This document shows, piece after piece, positions 1 through 8,710 of a stretch of 64,000 nt of DNA; within the stretch, counting starts at the first letter, position 1; every line of letters begins with the position of its first letter. The position numbers were made by a program, and so were the translations under genes. Origin of the DNA: Candidatus Chloroploca sp. Khr17. GTDB taxonomy: Bacteria; Chloroflexota; Chloroflexia; Chloroflexales; Chloroflexaceae. The notes under the pieces were generated by a model that ran no database searches, was not told the DNA's origin, and saw only the letters and a list, made by a program, of their open reading frames with translations. The stretch is from positions 1 to 64,000 of the forward strand of contig NZ_RYFF01000031.1 of the NCBI RefSeq assembly GCF_004138165.1, given 5' to 3'.

Positions 1-99
1 TTGATCGTGCCCGTCGCGATCGAAGAAGGCTTGCGCTTTGCCATCCGTGAGGGTGGCCGCACGGTCGGCTCTGGTGTTGTCACCAAGATCATAGCATAA
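1..99 (+). CDS. tuf: Elongation factor Tu, C-terminal fragment
   Basis: Only the last 32 codons are inside the window; the gene enters from the left edge. The translation has the highly conserved EF-Tu C-terminus, with the motif [20 protein letters not shown] followed by TKIIA and a TAA stop. EF-Tu is the GTPase that delivers aminoacyl-tRNA to the ribosome. Position directly upstream of secE-nusG-rplK is the standard bacterial arrangement. The end is certain; the start lies outside the window. Confidence 0.95.
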   Translation: MIVPVAIEEGLRFAIREGGRTVGSGVVTKIIA

Positions 100-191
100 G
101 AATCTATTGCAGGTTGCAGCCTGGTGTGCGTAGCTCGATAAGCATGCGTTTTGCACCCGGCTGCAATCTTCAATCTGCAATAGGAAACGAC

Positions 192-416
192 ATGACAGTG
201 GTTAAAGATTCAAAGGAACAGCAGGAAAACGTCATTGTGCGCAGGCTGCGTGAAACACGCAGTGAGTTGCGCAAGGTTGTGTGGCCGACACGTGAAGAGA
301 CGATTCGGTTGACAATCGTGGTTTTGACGATTTCAACGATTATTGGAGCAATCCTGGCTGTTGGCGACACGATCTTCTTGTTCCTCTACACCACCCTGGT
401 AAGTCTGGTTTCGTAA
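192..416 (+). CDS. secE: Preprotein translocase subunit SecE
   Basis: Small single-span SecE of 74 residues. SecE clamps the SecY channel in the plasma membrane. The cytosolic amphipathic segment carries the family signature ELRKVVWPTREE (about residues 27-38), followed by one hydrophobic helix (about 42-70). The ATG at 192 is chosen over in-frame codons further upstream because it sits just after a TAGGAAA ribosome binding site and gives the usual length. Its place between tuf and nusG supports the call. Only 92 bases separate it from tuf, with no rpmG or tRNA-Trp, which often occur there. Confidence 0.93.
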   Translation: MTVVKDSKEQQENVIVRRLRETRSELRKVVWPTREETIRLTIVVLTISTIIGAILAVGDTIFLFLYTTLVSLVS

Positions 417-450
417 GTTTTAGAAGAGCTAACCATTGTGGGGGTTCGGT

Positions 451-1023
451 GTGTCTGAGGAAACTCCATCAAAAACAACCGAAAAAGAGGCCGAAGATCG
501 GCGTTGGTACGTGATTCATACGTACTCGGGATATGAAAATAAGGTCAAACAGAATCTGGAGCATCGCATCGAATCGATGGAGATGGGTAACCAGATTTTT
601 CGTGTGATCGTACCAACCGAAGAAGAGATTGAGATCAAGAATGGGCAACGCCGGACGGTCAATAAAAAGATCTATCCCGGTTATGTGCTCGTGCAAATGC
701 ATTTGACTGATGACTCCTGGTATGTTGTACGCAATACCCCCGGTGTGACCAGCTTTGTTGGTCACGGTAATAAACCAACTCCGCTTGAGGACGATGAGGT
801 CAAGACGATTCTCAAGCAGATGGAGGGTGAAGCACCCAAGGTGCGCGTTAGCTATCAGAAGGGTCAGGCTGTCAAAATTATTGATGGCCCCTTCACTGAT
901 TTTGAAGGTGTGGTTGACGCCATCGATCACGAGCGCGGACGTGTGCGAGTTCTGGTCTCGTTCTTTGGACGTGAAGCTCCGGTTGAGCTTGACTTTCTCC
1001 AGGTTACGCGCCTGGTTGATTGA
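451..1023 (+). CDS. nusG: Transcription termination/antitermination protein NusG
   Basis: 190-residue NusG with the NGN domain (RRWYVIHTYSGYENKVKQNL near the N-terminus; YPGYVLVQM in the middle) and a C-terminal KOW domain (KGQAVKIIDGPFTDFEGVV). NusG binds RNA polymerase and links it to Rho or to ribosomes. I prefer the GTG at 451, preceded at six bases by a run of G, over the TTG at 436, which would add five residues. The gene follows secE closely, as in most bacteria. Confidence 0.95.
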   Translation: MSEETPSKTTEKEAEDRRWYVIHTYSGYENKVKQNLEHRIESMEMGNQIFRVIVPTEEEIEIKNGQRRTVNKKIYPGYVLVQMHLTDDSWYVVRNTPGVTSFVGHGNKPTPLEDDEVKTILKQMEGEAPKVRVSYQKGQAVKIIDGPFTDFEGVVDAIDHERGRVRVLVSFFGREAPVELDFLQVTRLVD

Positions 1024-1145
1024 TCGATCTGTCGTTGTGAAGGCCGCTGGACGGACTTCATTAGATACTGTACACCTCGTCGCCCGCATGTGAGTTGGGA
1101 CGATGAGGGAGGGGGCGATCCGCCTCCACACAGAGGAGAGCTACT

Positions 1146-1571
1146 GTGGCAAAGAAACTGGTTGGTGTCGTCAAATTGCAACTTCCCGCAGGGAAAGCAA
1201 CACCGGCCCCGCCTGTTGGCCCTGCATTGGGTCAATATGGCATCAATATTATGGGGTTTGTGAAGGAGTACAACGAGAAGACGGCTGCCCAGGCCGGTAG
1301 TATCGTGCCGGTTGAAGTTTCCATCTTTAGTGATCGCTCCTTTACCGCCAAATTGCTGACCCCACCGGCAGCTGACCTGTTGCGCAAAGCCGCAGGTGCG
1401 CAGAAGGGTTCGGGAACTCCGAATCGTACCAGTGTAGGCCAGGTTTCACGGGTTCAACTCCGCCAGATCGCCGAACAGAAGCTGCCGGATATGAATGCGC
1501 TGGATTTGGAAGCGGCCGAGAAGATTCTTGCTGGTACGGCACGCAGTATGGGTATTAAGATTGTTGACTAG
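1146..1571 (+). CDS. rplK: 50S ribosomal protein L11
   Basis: 141 residues, the usual L11 length. The N-terminal signature [20 protein letters not shown] and the C-terminal rRNA-binding domain are intact. L11 forms the GTPase-associated centre of the large subunit with L10 and L7/L12. The start is GTG, with a GGAGAG site a few bases upstream. It is the first gene of the rplK-rplA pair; the 122-base gap after nusG contains a short GC-rich stem (GGAGG...CCTCC) just before the ribosome binding site. Confidence 0.96.
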   Translation: MAKKLVGVVKLQLPAGKATPAPPVGPALGQYGINIMGFVKEYNEKTAAQAGSIVPVEVSIFSDRSFTAKLLTPPAADLLRKAAGAQKGSGTPNRTSVGQVSRVQLRQIAEQKLPDMNALDLEAAEKILAGTARSMGIKIVD

Positions 1572-1641
1572 GTGCAACGCGCACCAGGCTGTAACGTGGG
1601 AGGGCTTGCAAAGCCCGCCTGTACCACCAGGAGTGATGAAG

Positions 1642-2358
1642 ATGGCAAAACAAGGTAAAAAGTATCGTGAAGTAGCTGCGCGGGTCGAGCCAGATCGCCT
1701 CTATACGCTTGAAGAGGCTTTCGCGCTGGTCAAAGAGACGAGCTACGTCAAGTTTGACCCCACGGTCGAAGTGCATCTTCGCCTTGGGATTGATCCTCGC
1801 CATGCTGATCAGAATATTCGCACCACCGTTGCGCTGCCACACGGGACTGGCAAGATGGTGAGTGTGCTGGTCTTTTGCCAGAATGATGCTGTGCAAGCGG
1901 CGCTTGATGCAGGGGCTAATTTTGCGGGCAATGATGAATTGATTGCACGTGTTGACAAAGAGAACTTCTTTGATTTCGATGTTGCCATCGCAACCCCAGA
2001 TATGATGGGCAAGGTTGGTCGCATCGGTCGGAAGCTTGGCCCACGTGGCTTGATGCCCAACCCCAAGAGCGGCACGATCGTGCCTGCCGAGGATCTGCCC
2101 AAGACGATCCGCGAGGTGCGTGGTGGCCGCGTCGAGTTCCGTAACGATAAGACCGGTATTTTGCATGTGGCAATTGGCAAGCTTAGCTTTACGCCCGAAC
2201 AGTTGCACGAGAACTTTGTGGCGCTGATGGATGCGGTCAAAGGGGCGAAACCTTCCGGAGCCAAAGGAACGTTTGTGCGCAGTGTGACCCTGGCGAGCAC
2301 GATGGGTCCCGGTGTTCCGGTCAATCCATTGCTGGCGCAGGGTGCAGCGCTGAATTAA
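1642..2358 (+). CDS. rplA: 50S ribosomal protein L1
   Basis: 238 residues, normal L1 length. It starts MAKQGKKYREV and contains the family motifs VGRIGRKLGPRGLMPNPKSG and TVALPHGTGK. L1 forms the mobile stalk next to the E site and in many bacteria represses its own operon by binding mRNA. The ATG at 1642 is selected because AGGAG lies eight bases upstream; the ATG two codons earlier is too close to that site. It ends just before the L10-type leader. Confidence 0.96.
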   Translation: MAKQGKKYREVAARVEPDRLYTLEEAFALVKETSYVKFDPTVEVHLRLGIDPRHADQNIRTTVALPHGTGKMVSVLVFCQNDAVQAALDAGANFAGNDELIARVDKENFFDFDVAIATPDMMGKVGRIGRKLGPRGLMPNPKSGTIVPAEDLPKTIREVRGGRVEFRNDKTGILHVAIGKLSFTPEQLHENFVALMDAVKGAKPSGAKGTFVRSVTLASTMGPGVPVNPLLAQGAALN

Positions 2359-2380
2359 CGACTCATTGTTCATATACCTA

Positions 2381-2545
2381 CCCTAGACAGTCTGGTGGCA
2401 TTTGTCCTTAATGGCCTGCGGGCCGCCGACCGAGGTAGATCTGAGGCATGATCTGGGCAGCCCGAGGCTGTCCTTCATCTGGGCACGGTGTGCTCTGCCT
2501 CTGGTCGCCATGTCTAGGACATTGGCGGCCTTTTTTGTTTGTTCT
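2381..2545 (+). ncRNA. L10-type ribosomal protein mRNA leader
   Basis: The 200-base gap between rplA and rplJ carries the hallmarks of the L10 leader, the mRNA site bound by the L10-(L7/L12) complex for autogenous repression. There is an AGACAGTCTGGTGGC box near 2385, a CCTTAATGGCCTGCGGGCCG segment near 2406-2425 and a CCGAGGTAGATCTGAGG segment near 2430-2446. Segment GGCCGCC at 2421-2427 can pair with GGCGGCC at 2524-2530, which is followed by a T6 run, so the 3' end may also act as a conditional terminator. Boundaries are approximate. Recognition is from motif order, not from a covariance search. Confidence 0.8.
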
Positions 2546-2568
2546 GCGTATGAGAGGGGGTGAATACT

Positions 2569-3099
2569 GTGCCAACGCAACGCAAGTTTGATCTTGTGGC
2601 TGAATTAAGCGAGAAGATGAAGCGTTCGCAACTGGCGGTTGTGACCGATTACCGCGGGTTCAATGTCGCTGATTTGTCAACGCTGCGTGCGAAACTCCGC
2701 GAAAACAGTGCCGAATTGGTCGTCGCCAAGAATACACTGCTGCGCATCGCTGCACGCAATACCGGCAAGGAAGGTCTTGAGCCAAACCTTGAGGGGCCAA
2801 CCGCAGTTGTGTTTGCCTATGACGATGTGGCGAAGGTTGCCAAAGTGCTGCTTGATGCTAGCAGGGTGACTGCACGCCCGCTTAAGGTAAAGGGTGGTCT
2901 GCTGGGCTTCAGTCCGATTCAGGCCGATGGGCTTGATGCGGTGACGAAACTGCCTTCGCGTGAGCAAGCGCTCGCAAGTATTGTCGGTGGCGTCGCGGCA
3001 CCAGTCTCTGGTGTGGTTGGGGTGCTGAATGCAGCTATTTCCAATATCGCGTATGTCGTGCAGGCCCGCATTGACCAGCTGCAGCCAGCCGGTGAATAA
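2569..3099 (+). CDS. rplJ: 50S ribosomal protein L10
   Basis: 176 residues, matching L10. The N-terminal rRNA-binding part (MKRSQLAVVTDYRGFNVADL) is followed by a C-terminal helix that carries L7/L12 dimers. The GTG at 2569 is favoured because the GAGAGGGGG site ends eight to nine bases upstream; the GTG at 2560 overlaps that site. It lies downstream of its presumed autoregulatory leader and upstream of rplL. Confidence 0.95.
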   Translation: MPTQRKFDLVAELSEKMKRSQLAVVTDYRGFNVADLSTLRAKLRENSAELVVAKNTLLRIAARNTGKEGLEPNLEGPTAVVFAYDDVAKVAKVLLDASRVTARPLKVKGGLLGFSPIQADGLDAVTKLPSREQALASIVGGVAAPVSGVVGVLNAAISNIAYVVQARIDQLQPAGE

Positions 3100-3168
3100 A
3101 CGTACCTCGTGTTTTGCTGGCAGGCATTGCTAGCGCAACTTTGCAATGGATAAAGGAGTAGATACATC

Positions 3169-3570
3169 ATGTCGAGTGAGAAGATTGCCGCGATTGTCGA
3201 GTCGATCGAAACGCTGAATGTGCTTGAGTTGGTTGAGCTCAAGAAGACGATGGAAGAGAAGTGGGGCGTGACGGCTGCTGCGCCGATGATGATGGGCGCA
3301 ATGCCGATGGTTGCCGCTGCTGGCGGTGATGCCGTCGCCGCCGCTCCGGTGGAAGAGCAGACCGAGTTCGATGTGATCCTTCAGGAAGTTGGGGCCAATA
3401 AGATCCAGGTGATCAAGGTGGTACGTGAGTTGACCAGCCTCGGGCTCAAGGAGGCCAAGGATCTGGTCGAGGCGGCGCCCAAGCCAGTCAAAGAGGCCGT
3501 CTCGAAGGAAGAGGCCGATGCCGCCAAGGCGAAGCTTACCGAGGTTGGCGCAACTGCGGCGATCAAGTAG
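3169..3570 (+). CDS. rplL: 50S ribosomal protein L7/L12
   Basis: 133 residues with the N-terminal dimerisation domain, an Ala/Met-rich hinge (about residues 38-65) and the C-terminal factor-binding domain with [21 protein letters not shown]7/L12 recruits translation GTPases. The start is ATG with AAAGGAG upstream. The coding region ends shortly before a perfect 10-bp hairpin at 3584-3606. Confidence 0.96.
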   Translation: MSSEKIAAIVESIETLNVLELVELKKTMEEKWGVTAAAPMMMGAMPMVAAAGGDAVAAAPVEEQTEFDVILQEVGANKIQVIKVVRELTSLGLKEAKDLVEAAPKPVKEAVSKEEADAAKAKLTEVGATAAIK

Positions 3571-3583
3571 GTTTGGTATAAAC

Positions 3584-3606
3584 GGGCCACGGCACCGCCG
3601 TGGCCC
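3584..3606 (+). terminator. Perfect 10-bp hairpin after rplL
   Basis: The stem GGGCCACGGC pairs exactly with GCCGTGGCCC across a three-base ACC loop. It starts 14 bases after the rplL stop and ends five bases before the ATG of the glycosyltransferase gene. No T-run follows, so it is at best a factor-independent pause or a 3' end stabiliser. It shares the GGC-NNN-GCC loop of the other long hairpins in the window. Confidence 0.5.
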
Positions 3607-3610
3607 TACG

Positions 3611-4876
3611 ATGCGAATTCTGCTACCAACAGATGTGTTTCCGCCCGATGGCCGTGGGGGGGCTGCCTGGAGTAGCCACGCCCTGGCGCGTGGGTTGCTG
3701 GACAGGGGCCATCAGGTGACAGCGCTGGTGCCTATCCGTGGTCAGCGGGGTGTGGTTCACACTGATGCACTTGGGGTACCTGCCGTGCGGGTCGGATATG
3801 CTGCCCCATCGATCCCTGTTGTTCAGAACTATTTCCGGCACGAGCGCTTCTGGCCCATGCTGGCCGAAGTCATTGTCGCCGAGGCGCGCCGTGGGTCGCT
3901 ACCACAGGTGTTGCATGCCCAGCATGTGCAAACTGCGCCCGCCGCCGTGCTCGCGGGCGAACAACTGGGGGTTCCAGTGGTCGTCACGGTGCGCGACCAC
4001 TGGCCCTGGCACTATTTTGCCACTGGTCTCCACGGTGATCAGGTTCCCTATGGTCGCGCCGGCTGGCCCGGGCTGGCCACCGAACTGCCGGCACGCCTTG
4101 GGCCATTGCGTGGGGGTCTGGCCCTAGCAGGGCTTCCATATATGCTGGCGCATCAGCGACGACGGGCACAGTATCTCGCCCGTGCCGATGCCGTGATCGC
4201 GGTGAGTAGCTATATTGCCGAACGCCTGACCGGGATGGTACAACCTGAACGCTTGCATGTCTTGCCTAATATGCTTGATATGGCGGCAAATGAAACAATT
4301 GCAACTGCCCCGCCAGAAACGAAGTGGCAAGGTGAACTACTGCTCTTTGTGGGCAAGCTCGAAGCCAACAAAGGGGCGGGGTTGCTTCCGGCGATCTTTC
4401 GTGAACTGCGCGCACCTGGCATGCCCAACGTACCACCTTTCACGCTCGTGATTGCAGGTGATGGGGTACTGCGTGACCATCTGACGGCTGAACTAGGCAC
4501 CCTGGGCATTCAGGTGCAGTTACTCAACTGGGCCAGCCACGATGAGGTGTTGCGTCTGATGAAACGGAGCACGCTGTTGCTCTTTCCGTCGACCTGGGGC
4601 GAGCCGCTCAGTCGGGTCTTGTTGGAAGCCTCGGGCCTGGGCACGCCGATGCTGGCTATGCCAACTGGGGGTACGCCGGACATCATTCATGACGGCATCA
4701 CAGGGGCAGTCGCCGTCACACCACGCATCTTTGCCCAGCGTATGGCCGAGCTTTTGGTTGACCCCGTTGCCCGGAACAGACTCGGCGAAGGTGCGCGTGC
4801 TTTTGCGGGCACCCATTTTGCGTACGAGGCGGTGTTGCCGCGCTACGAGAACCTGTATCAGGCCGTGTCCCGTTGA
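3611..4876 (+). CDS. GT4-family glycosyltransferase
   Basis: 421-residue GT-B fold glycosyltransferase of family 4. The N-terminus (MRILLPTDVFPPDGRGGAAW) is a typical acceptor-domain start. The C-terminal domain has the nucleotide-sugar signature around LLFVGKLEANKGAGLLP and the acidic region WGEPLSRVLLEASGLGTPML, corresponding to the EX7E motif. Donor and acceptor cannot be read from the sequence. The ATG at 3611 is taken from the protein start; it has no visible Shine-Dalgarno site because a hairpin ends five bases before it. It is not obviously part of a polysaccharide cluster, as its neighbours are ribosomal genes and a convergent cvpA-like gene. Confidence 0.82.
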   Translation: MRILLPTDVFPPDGRGGAAWSSHALARGLLDRGHQVTALVPIRGQRGVVHTDALGVPAVRVGYAAPSIPVVQNYFRHERFWPMLAEVIVAEARRGSLPQVLHAQHVQTAPAAVLAGEQLGVPVVVTVRDHWPWHYFATGLHGDQVPYGRAGWPGLATELPARLGPLRGGLALAGLPYMLAHQRRRAQYLARADAVIAVSSYIAERLTGMVQPERLHVLPNMLDMAANETIATAPPETKWQGELLLFVGKLEANKGAGLLPAIFRELRAPGMPNVPPFTLVIAGDGVLRDHLTAELGTLGIQVQLLNWASHDEVLRLMKRSTLLLFPSTWGEPLSRVLLEASGLGTPMLAMPTGGTPDIIHDGITGAVAVTPRIFAQRMAELLVDPVARNRLGEGARAFAGTHFAYEAVLPRYENLYQAVSR

Positions 4877-4905
4877 GGATAAGGTATTGGGTCTAGCAGC
4901 CTACT

Positions 4906-5406
4906 TCAAAAGCCAACATGGTACGAGAGTGATGGCATAGCAAAGGGCAAGAAGACTTGAAAGAGACCGCCGATGCGCAAGAGATTTTCAGCCAAGAGCG
5001 AGCCTTCGATGGCGGTTGACCAGGTCGGCAGGGGAAAGGCAACCATCGCGACAACGATGATGGCAGCAGCCAGGATCGCCTGGATGAGTCCGAGAACGCC
5101 ACCAAGCAAGTGATCAAGCCAGCCAAGAAAGAGCAGGCCAACAAACATGCGGAGTACCGAGGCAAGGAGGCTTGCCAGGCTACTCACGAGCAGCAGAACA
5201 CCAACAAAGCCGAGAACCCCTGCAACGAGCGGGTCGGCGATAAATGAGGTGAGCCAAGCGGCAACCTCGGGGCCGTAGCGCCCGGCCATCGCAATGCCGA
5301 CGACGAGACCGACAAGCGAGAGAACCTGCCTGATCAAGCCCCAATAGACTCCAAGCAGAACAAAAACGCCACTTCCAAGCAGAATTGCATAATCAAGTGT
5401 ATTCAT
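4906..5406 (-). CDS. CvpA family membrane protein
   Basis: 166 residues, mostly hydrophobic, with about four predicted membrane spans. It starts MNTLDYAILLGSGVFVLLGV and has the glycine-rich GLIRQVLSLVGLVVGIAMAG segment typical of CvpA (colicin V production) proteins. CvpA proteins are inner-membrane proteins linked to envelope homeostasis; the molecular role is unknown. It converges with the upstream glycosyltransferase gene. The preceding site (GGGATC) is weak. Repeat-rich DNA lies upstream. Confidence 0.75.
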   Translation of the reverse strand: MNTLDYAILLGSGVFVLLGVYWGLIRQVLSLVGLVVGIAMAGRYGPEVAAWLTSFIADPLVAGVLGFVGVLLLVSSLASLLASVLRMFVGLLFLGWLDHLLGGVLGLIQAILAAAIIVVAMVAFPLPTWSTAIEGSLLAENLLRIGGLFQVFLPFAMPSLSYHVGF

Positions 5407-5762
5407 AGGTAGATCCCGTGATTATCTGTGCTGTATTACGAAATAGAAGACAGGAAACAGAAGATAGGAAAAATCGATCAGAATGTAACGAATCCCACAG
5501 GGCTCAGGGTTTTCAAGCATCAAATCAGGGAATGCCGACATCAGTCGGCACGCTGCTATGCCCAATGTCATTTTTAATTAGTAGTCTGTCAACGAAGTTT
5601 GCTGATACTTCGCGCCCTGGGTGCGCGGGCGGCCCGCCCGCTGGTGCTCGCGAAGCGGGCGGGCCGCCCGCGTACCCAGGAAGGTCGGAAAACTTTGTTG
5701 ACAGACTATTAATAGCCGCAAGCGCAAGGGTTGTTTATAAAACGAGACGAGCGGCAAAATTG
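5407..5762. other. Gene-free, repeat-bearing spacer
   Basis: This 356-base gap between the cvpA-like start and the end of the DUF4838 gene contains a short TGCCGAC...GTCGGCA palindrome near 5534-5551 and the MITE-like element at 5582-5708. No convincing coding sequence or RNA gene is seen. Confidence 0.7.
5582..5708. repeat. MITE-like palindromic element with 19-bp terminal inverted repeats
   Basis: The ends TAGTCTGTCAACGAAGTTT (5582-5600) and AAACTTTGTTGACAGACTA (5690-5708) are inverted repeats matching at 18 of 19 positions. Inside is a GC-rich palindrome of about 27 bp per arm (5616-5642 with 5654-5680) that starts CCTGGGTGCGCGGGCGG. Related pieces occur near 23251-23366, and the GC palindrome recurs truncated near 33893-33948. 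There is no transposase, so it would be non-autonomous. Confidence 0.8.
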
Positions 5763-7715
5763 TTATGGCCGGATCACACGAGAGAGCATGAGAGCAAGGT
5801 CGCTGGCACGACGAGCACGGAGTCCGAGGCGGTGCCAGGGCTTGAGCAGATACAGATCGGCGATATGGTCAAGGTGCAATTGAAAGATCGTGCGGAGCAA
5901 GAGGTGCCCTGGCCGCGCTGCAGGGGGGACATGCTGCTGAGCCCAGGCGCGCAAAACATCAAGGCTTGCCTGCGCTTCTTGCAGCGTTTCGCGCAGGGTC
6001 GCAGGCGCGGCTTTGCGGGCCACGAGCACATAGAGTTGCTGACGTAACCGAAAAAACTGGAGTAACTCGGCCGCCAATTGCCATTCGGCGGCTTCGGCAG
6101 CGAGATCAGGGTGAGCCACTGGCGCAAGGCTGGCCCAGGCTTGCTGGCCTTGTTGCAACTGGCTTGTGGTGGCGAGCATTGCTTCAAGGCGTTGCTCGGC
6201 GGGGCGCTGCGGCTCGGTGAGCATATCAAGGGCATCCATTGGCGGGGCATTGACCGGATCAAGTGCTGGGATGAGGTTCATGCGCATCACATGGTCACTT
6301 GCGGGGTCGCGGGCGAGCACTGGTTGCCAGGCGGCTTCGAGGGCGTCATAGGCCTCAATGAGGTGCTTGGCGGACTCAGCCGAAGAGGTGCGCGCCGTGG
6401 CGTAGGTCTCGCGGAGGGCAACGGGATCGCTATCGGGGGTCCAGGCAAGCCGGGCGAAGAGATAGGCATTGAGCGGAGTCCAGGCAAAGGGACGATCACC
6501 AGTGAGCAAGGCATGCACCGAACTCACCCCGTTGGCACGGTAGGCTTGCAGGTCAGCGGCGATGATCCTAGTGAGCGGGGGCGGGCTTGCTTTAAAAAGA
6601 AGGCCATCGAGATAATATTCAAAGACAGCCTGATGGGCAAAGAGCGGACGATTGCCGGTCAGGTGCGCAGTGACAACCTGGTTGACCGGGGCATCAATGG
6701 CGGCGGCGTAGCTGCGCAGGCGTGGCGCGGTGAGCAACTGGACGGCGGGATGGGGCGAGGCAGATGTTGGGGGGGCCTCGGTATCGTGATAGGCCAAATA
6801 GCTCACCATGGCCTGGGGTTGGTGGATACGAACTGCTTCAGCCAAAACATTCGTCGCAAGCAGGGCCTGATCAGAAGGCGTGAGCCGGGCACAGGCTGGA
6901 CAGTGGCACCACCCCCCGTCACGCAGATCATCAGGCCAGAGATGGTAGACTTCGGCTTCGGGATAAGCGCGGGCGAAAGCCTCGGCGGACTGTTGCACAT
7001 AGGCAAGCGCCTGGGGGCTTGAGACACAGAAATTGTAGTCGGGGGTACGACGCGTGCCATCATAGCGAAAGAGCTCGGGGGCCTTGCGAAAGAAACGGCG
7101 GGGCAAAAGATCGCGCAAGTGATGGCCGCCAATTTCGAGGCGCAGCGCACGATCTTGGATCAACGGCAGCAGTTGGCGACGGCAGGCACGCCAAGTCGCA
7201 AGGCGACAGGCTCCGAAAGCGGGTTCGTGGATCGTGGTATGGATAAAGAGCGTATTGAGGCGATTCCGGGCCGCCCAGATGATCCATGCTTCGGCCTGAG
7301 CCAGGAAGAGATCGTGACCAATGATCAGACTGCGATGGGCAAAAGCGGGACGATCAGCAACAGCTAGGCCGGGGAGACAGACAGTAGAGAGAGCGGGAAC
7401 ATGGGTACCGCCCGGATCAGGCGTCAGCCAGCGGCAACCGAGAGCCTCGAGCAGATCGTAGACCGCGTAGAGCAAGCCGCGAGGTCCATCGCCACGCAGG
7501 CGGAGGCCTTGGGCATCGGTAGTACGGACAAAACCATCGCCAGAGGGGCCATGATCGAGCAGAATACGCGGGCCATGGGGGGCCGAGGTCAGTGGCAGCG
7601 CGGGGGCACCAAACTGCCCAAGGAAGGTCTGCAATTCTGTCGCCGCGAGACGAGCCGTACGATGGTCACTGGTCAAGTGAAGAGACCAACTGGCATCGAG
7701 GCAAAGATCAAGCAT
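5763..7715 (-). CDS. DUF4838 domain-containing protein (glycosidase-like)
   Basis: 650 residues. The N-terminal third resembles the beta-strand-rich domain found in front of family 20/67 glycoside hydrolases (GPRILLDHGPSGDGFV, LRLRGDGPRGLLYAVYDLLE). It is followed by the DUF4838 core with its signature HLWPDDLRDGGWCHCPAC near residues 258-275. DUF4838 proteins are thought to act on carbohydrates, but no activity is established. No signal peptide is seen, so it is probably cytoplasmic. An AGGAAG site precedes the ATG. It lies downstream of the EamA transporter on the same strand and may be co-transcribed with it. Confidence 0.75.
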   Translation of the reverse strand: MLDLCLDASWSLHLTSDHRTARLAATELQTFLGQFGAPALPLTSAPHGPRILLDHGPSGDGFVRTTDAQGLRLRGDGPRGLLYAVYDLLEALGCRWLTPDPGGTHVPALSTVCLPGLAVADRPAFAHRSLIIGHDLFLAQAEAWIIWAARNRLNTLFIHTTIHEPAFGACRLATWRACRRQLLPLIQDRALRLEIGGHHLRDLLPRRFFRKAPELFRYDGTRRTPDYNFCVSSPQALAYVQQSAEAFARAYPEAEVYHLWPDDLRDGGWCHCPACARLTPSDQALLATNVLAEAVRIHQPQAMVSYLAYHDTEAPPTSASPHPAVQLLTAPRLRSYAAAIDAPVNQVVTAHLTGNRPLFAHQAVFEYYLDGLLFKASPPPLTRIIAADLQAYRANGVSSVHALLTGDRPFAWTPLNAYLFARLAWTPDSDPVALRETYATARTSSAESAKHLIEAYDALEAAWQPVLARDPASDHVMRMNLIPALDPVNAPPMDALDMLTEPQRPAEQRLEAMLATTSQLQQGQQAWASLAPVAHPDLAAEAAEWQLAAELLQFFRLRQQLYVLVARKAAPATLRETLQEAQASLDVLRAWAQQHVPPAARPGHLLLRTIFQLHLDHIADLYLLKPWHRLGLRARRASDLALMLSRVIRP

Positions 7716-7753
7716 AGTTTCTTCCTAGCGAGCAAGCGAGCGCCAGCAGCACC

Positions 7754-8659
7754 TCAGCGACGGCTGAGCAGCACACCCACCACAATCAAGATAGCACCAA
7801 AACCCTGGAGATAGGTTGGGGTTTCGCCGAGGACAGGCCAAGCGACGAGGGTTGCGACGAGGGGAATGGCGCAGCCATAGATGGCGGTTCGATTACTGCC
7901 TGCAACGCGCACACTATTATTCCAGAGCACATAGGCGACCACGATACCGAGCACCATTGAATACGCGAGGCCAGCCCAGACATTGAGGCTAACGGTTGCC
8001 CAATTGGTGCGTAGCATATCAGGCAAGGCGGCCAGAACCAAACCTGGCAGACCGGCAACCATTGTCCAGGTTGTAATTGCCAGGGGCGACAAACTTCCAC
8101 CAAGGGTACGGACACCGAGGGTATAGATCGTCCAGGCGATCGCACAGCCAATCAAGAGCAGATCGCCAACGATGCTCTCGCTACGAAATTGGAGGCCTTG
8201 CGCAACAAGGATAAGAGCGACACCACTGATCGCCAGCAAGATCCCAATGACCCCGATGCGGCGCACGCGCTCGATGCCAAGCAGCGCACCAAAGCCAGCG
8301 ACGAGGGCAGGAGTCGTCGCAATAATCAGCGACGCATTCGCGGCGGTCGTCAACTTGAGGCCATAGGTAAACCCAACCTGATAGATCGTATTACCGGCAA
8401 TACCGACCCAGGTAAGTTTCCAGAGCAACCCTCTGGGGAGAGACTGGGGGCCTTCGCGGAGGCGCAGGATCAGCCAAAGCAGGATGGCAGCACCAGAAAA
8501 GCGCAGGGCCGCAAAGGGAAGCGGGGGGATCTCTTGCAGAACAATTTTCACAACGGTAAAGTTAATGCCCCAGATCAAGACCACCAGCAGCATGGTGAGA
8601 TCGGTGATGGGGAGACCAAGACGAGTAGCGGGTTGTTCAACCCTGGTGGAGACTGCCAT
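7754..8659 (-). CDS. EamA/DMT-superfamily transporter
   Basis: 301 residues with about ten hydrophobic helices arranged as two EamA repeats: LLVVLIWGINFTVVKIVLQE near the N-terminus and the second copy beginning around LLIGCAIAWTIYTLG. Members export or import small metabolites; the substrate is unknown. The ATG at 8659 is preferred to the longer upstream reading because AGGA lies five bases before it. It is transcribed toward the DUF4838 gene, 38 bases away. Confidence 0.83.
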   Translation of the reverse strand: MAVSTRVEQPATRLGLPITDLTMLLVVLIWGINFTVVKIVLQEIPPLPFAALRFSGAAILLWLILRLREGPQSLPRGLLWKLTWVGIAGNTIYQVGFTYGLKLTTAANASLIIATTPALVAGFGALLGIERVRRIGVIGILLAISGVALILVAQGLQFRSESIVGDLLLIGCAIAWTIYTLGVRTLGGSLSPLAITTWTMVAGLPGLVLAALPDMLRTNWATVSLNVWAGLAYSMVLGIVVAYVLWNNSVRVAGSNRTAIYGCAIPLVATLVAWPVLGETPTYLQGFGAILIVVGVLLSRR

Positions 8660-8710
8660 AAGATCCTGGTATGCGTAGACATTGATCACAAGATTGTTAT
8701 TATACAACTG

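Noticed and set aside
469..1131. Long antisense reading frame over nusG
   Set aside because: It is an antisense shadow of nusG with no family resemblance and no ribosome binding site.
6078..7022. 314-codon plus-strand frame inside the DUF4838 gene
   Set aside because: It is antisense to a well-supported gene and its Gly/Arg-rich translation resembles no family.
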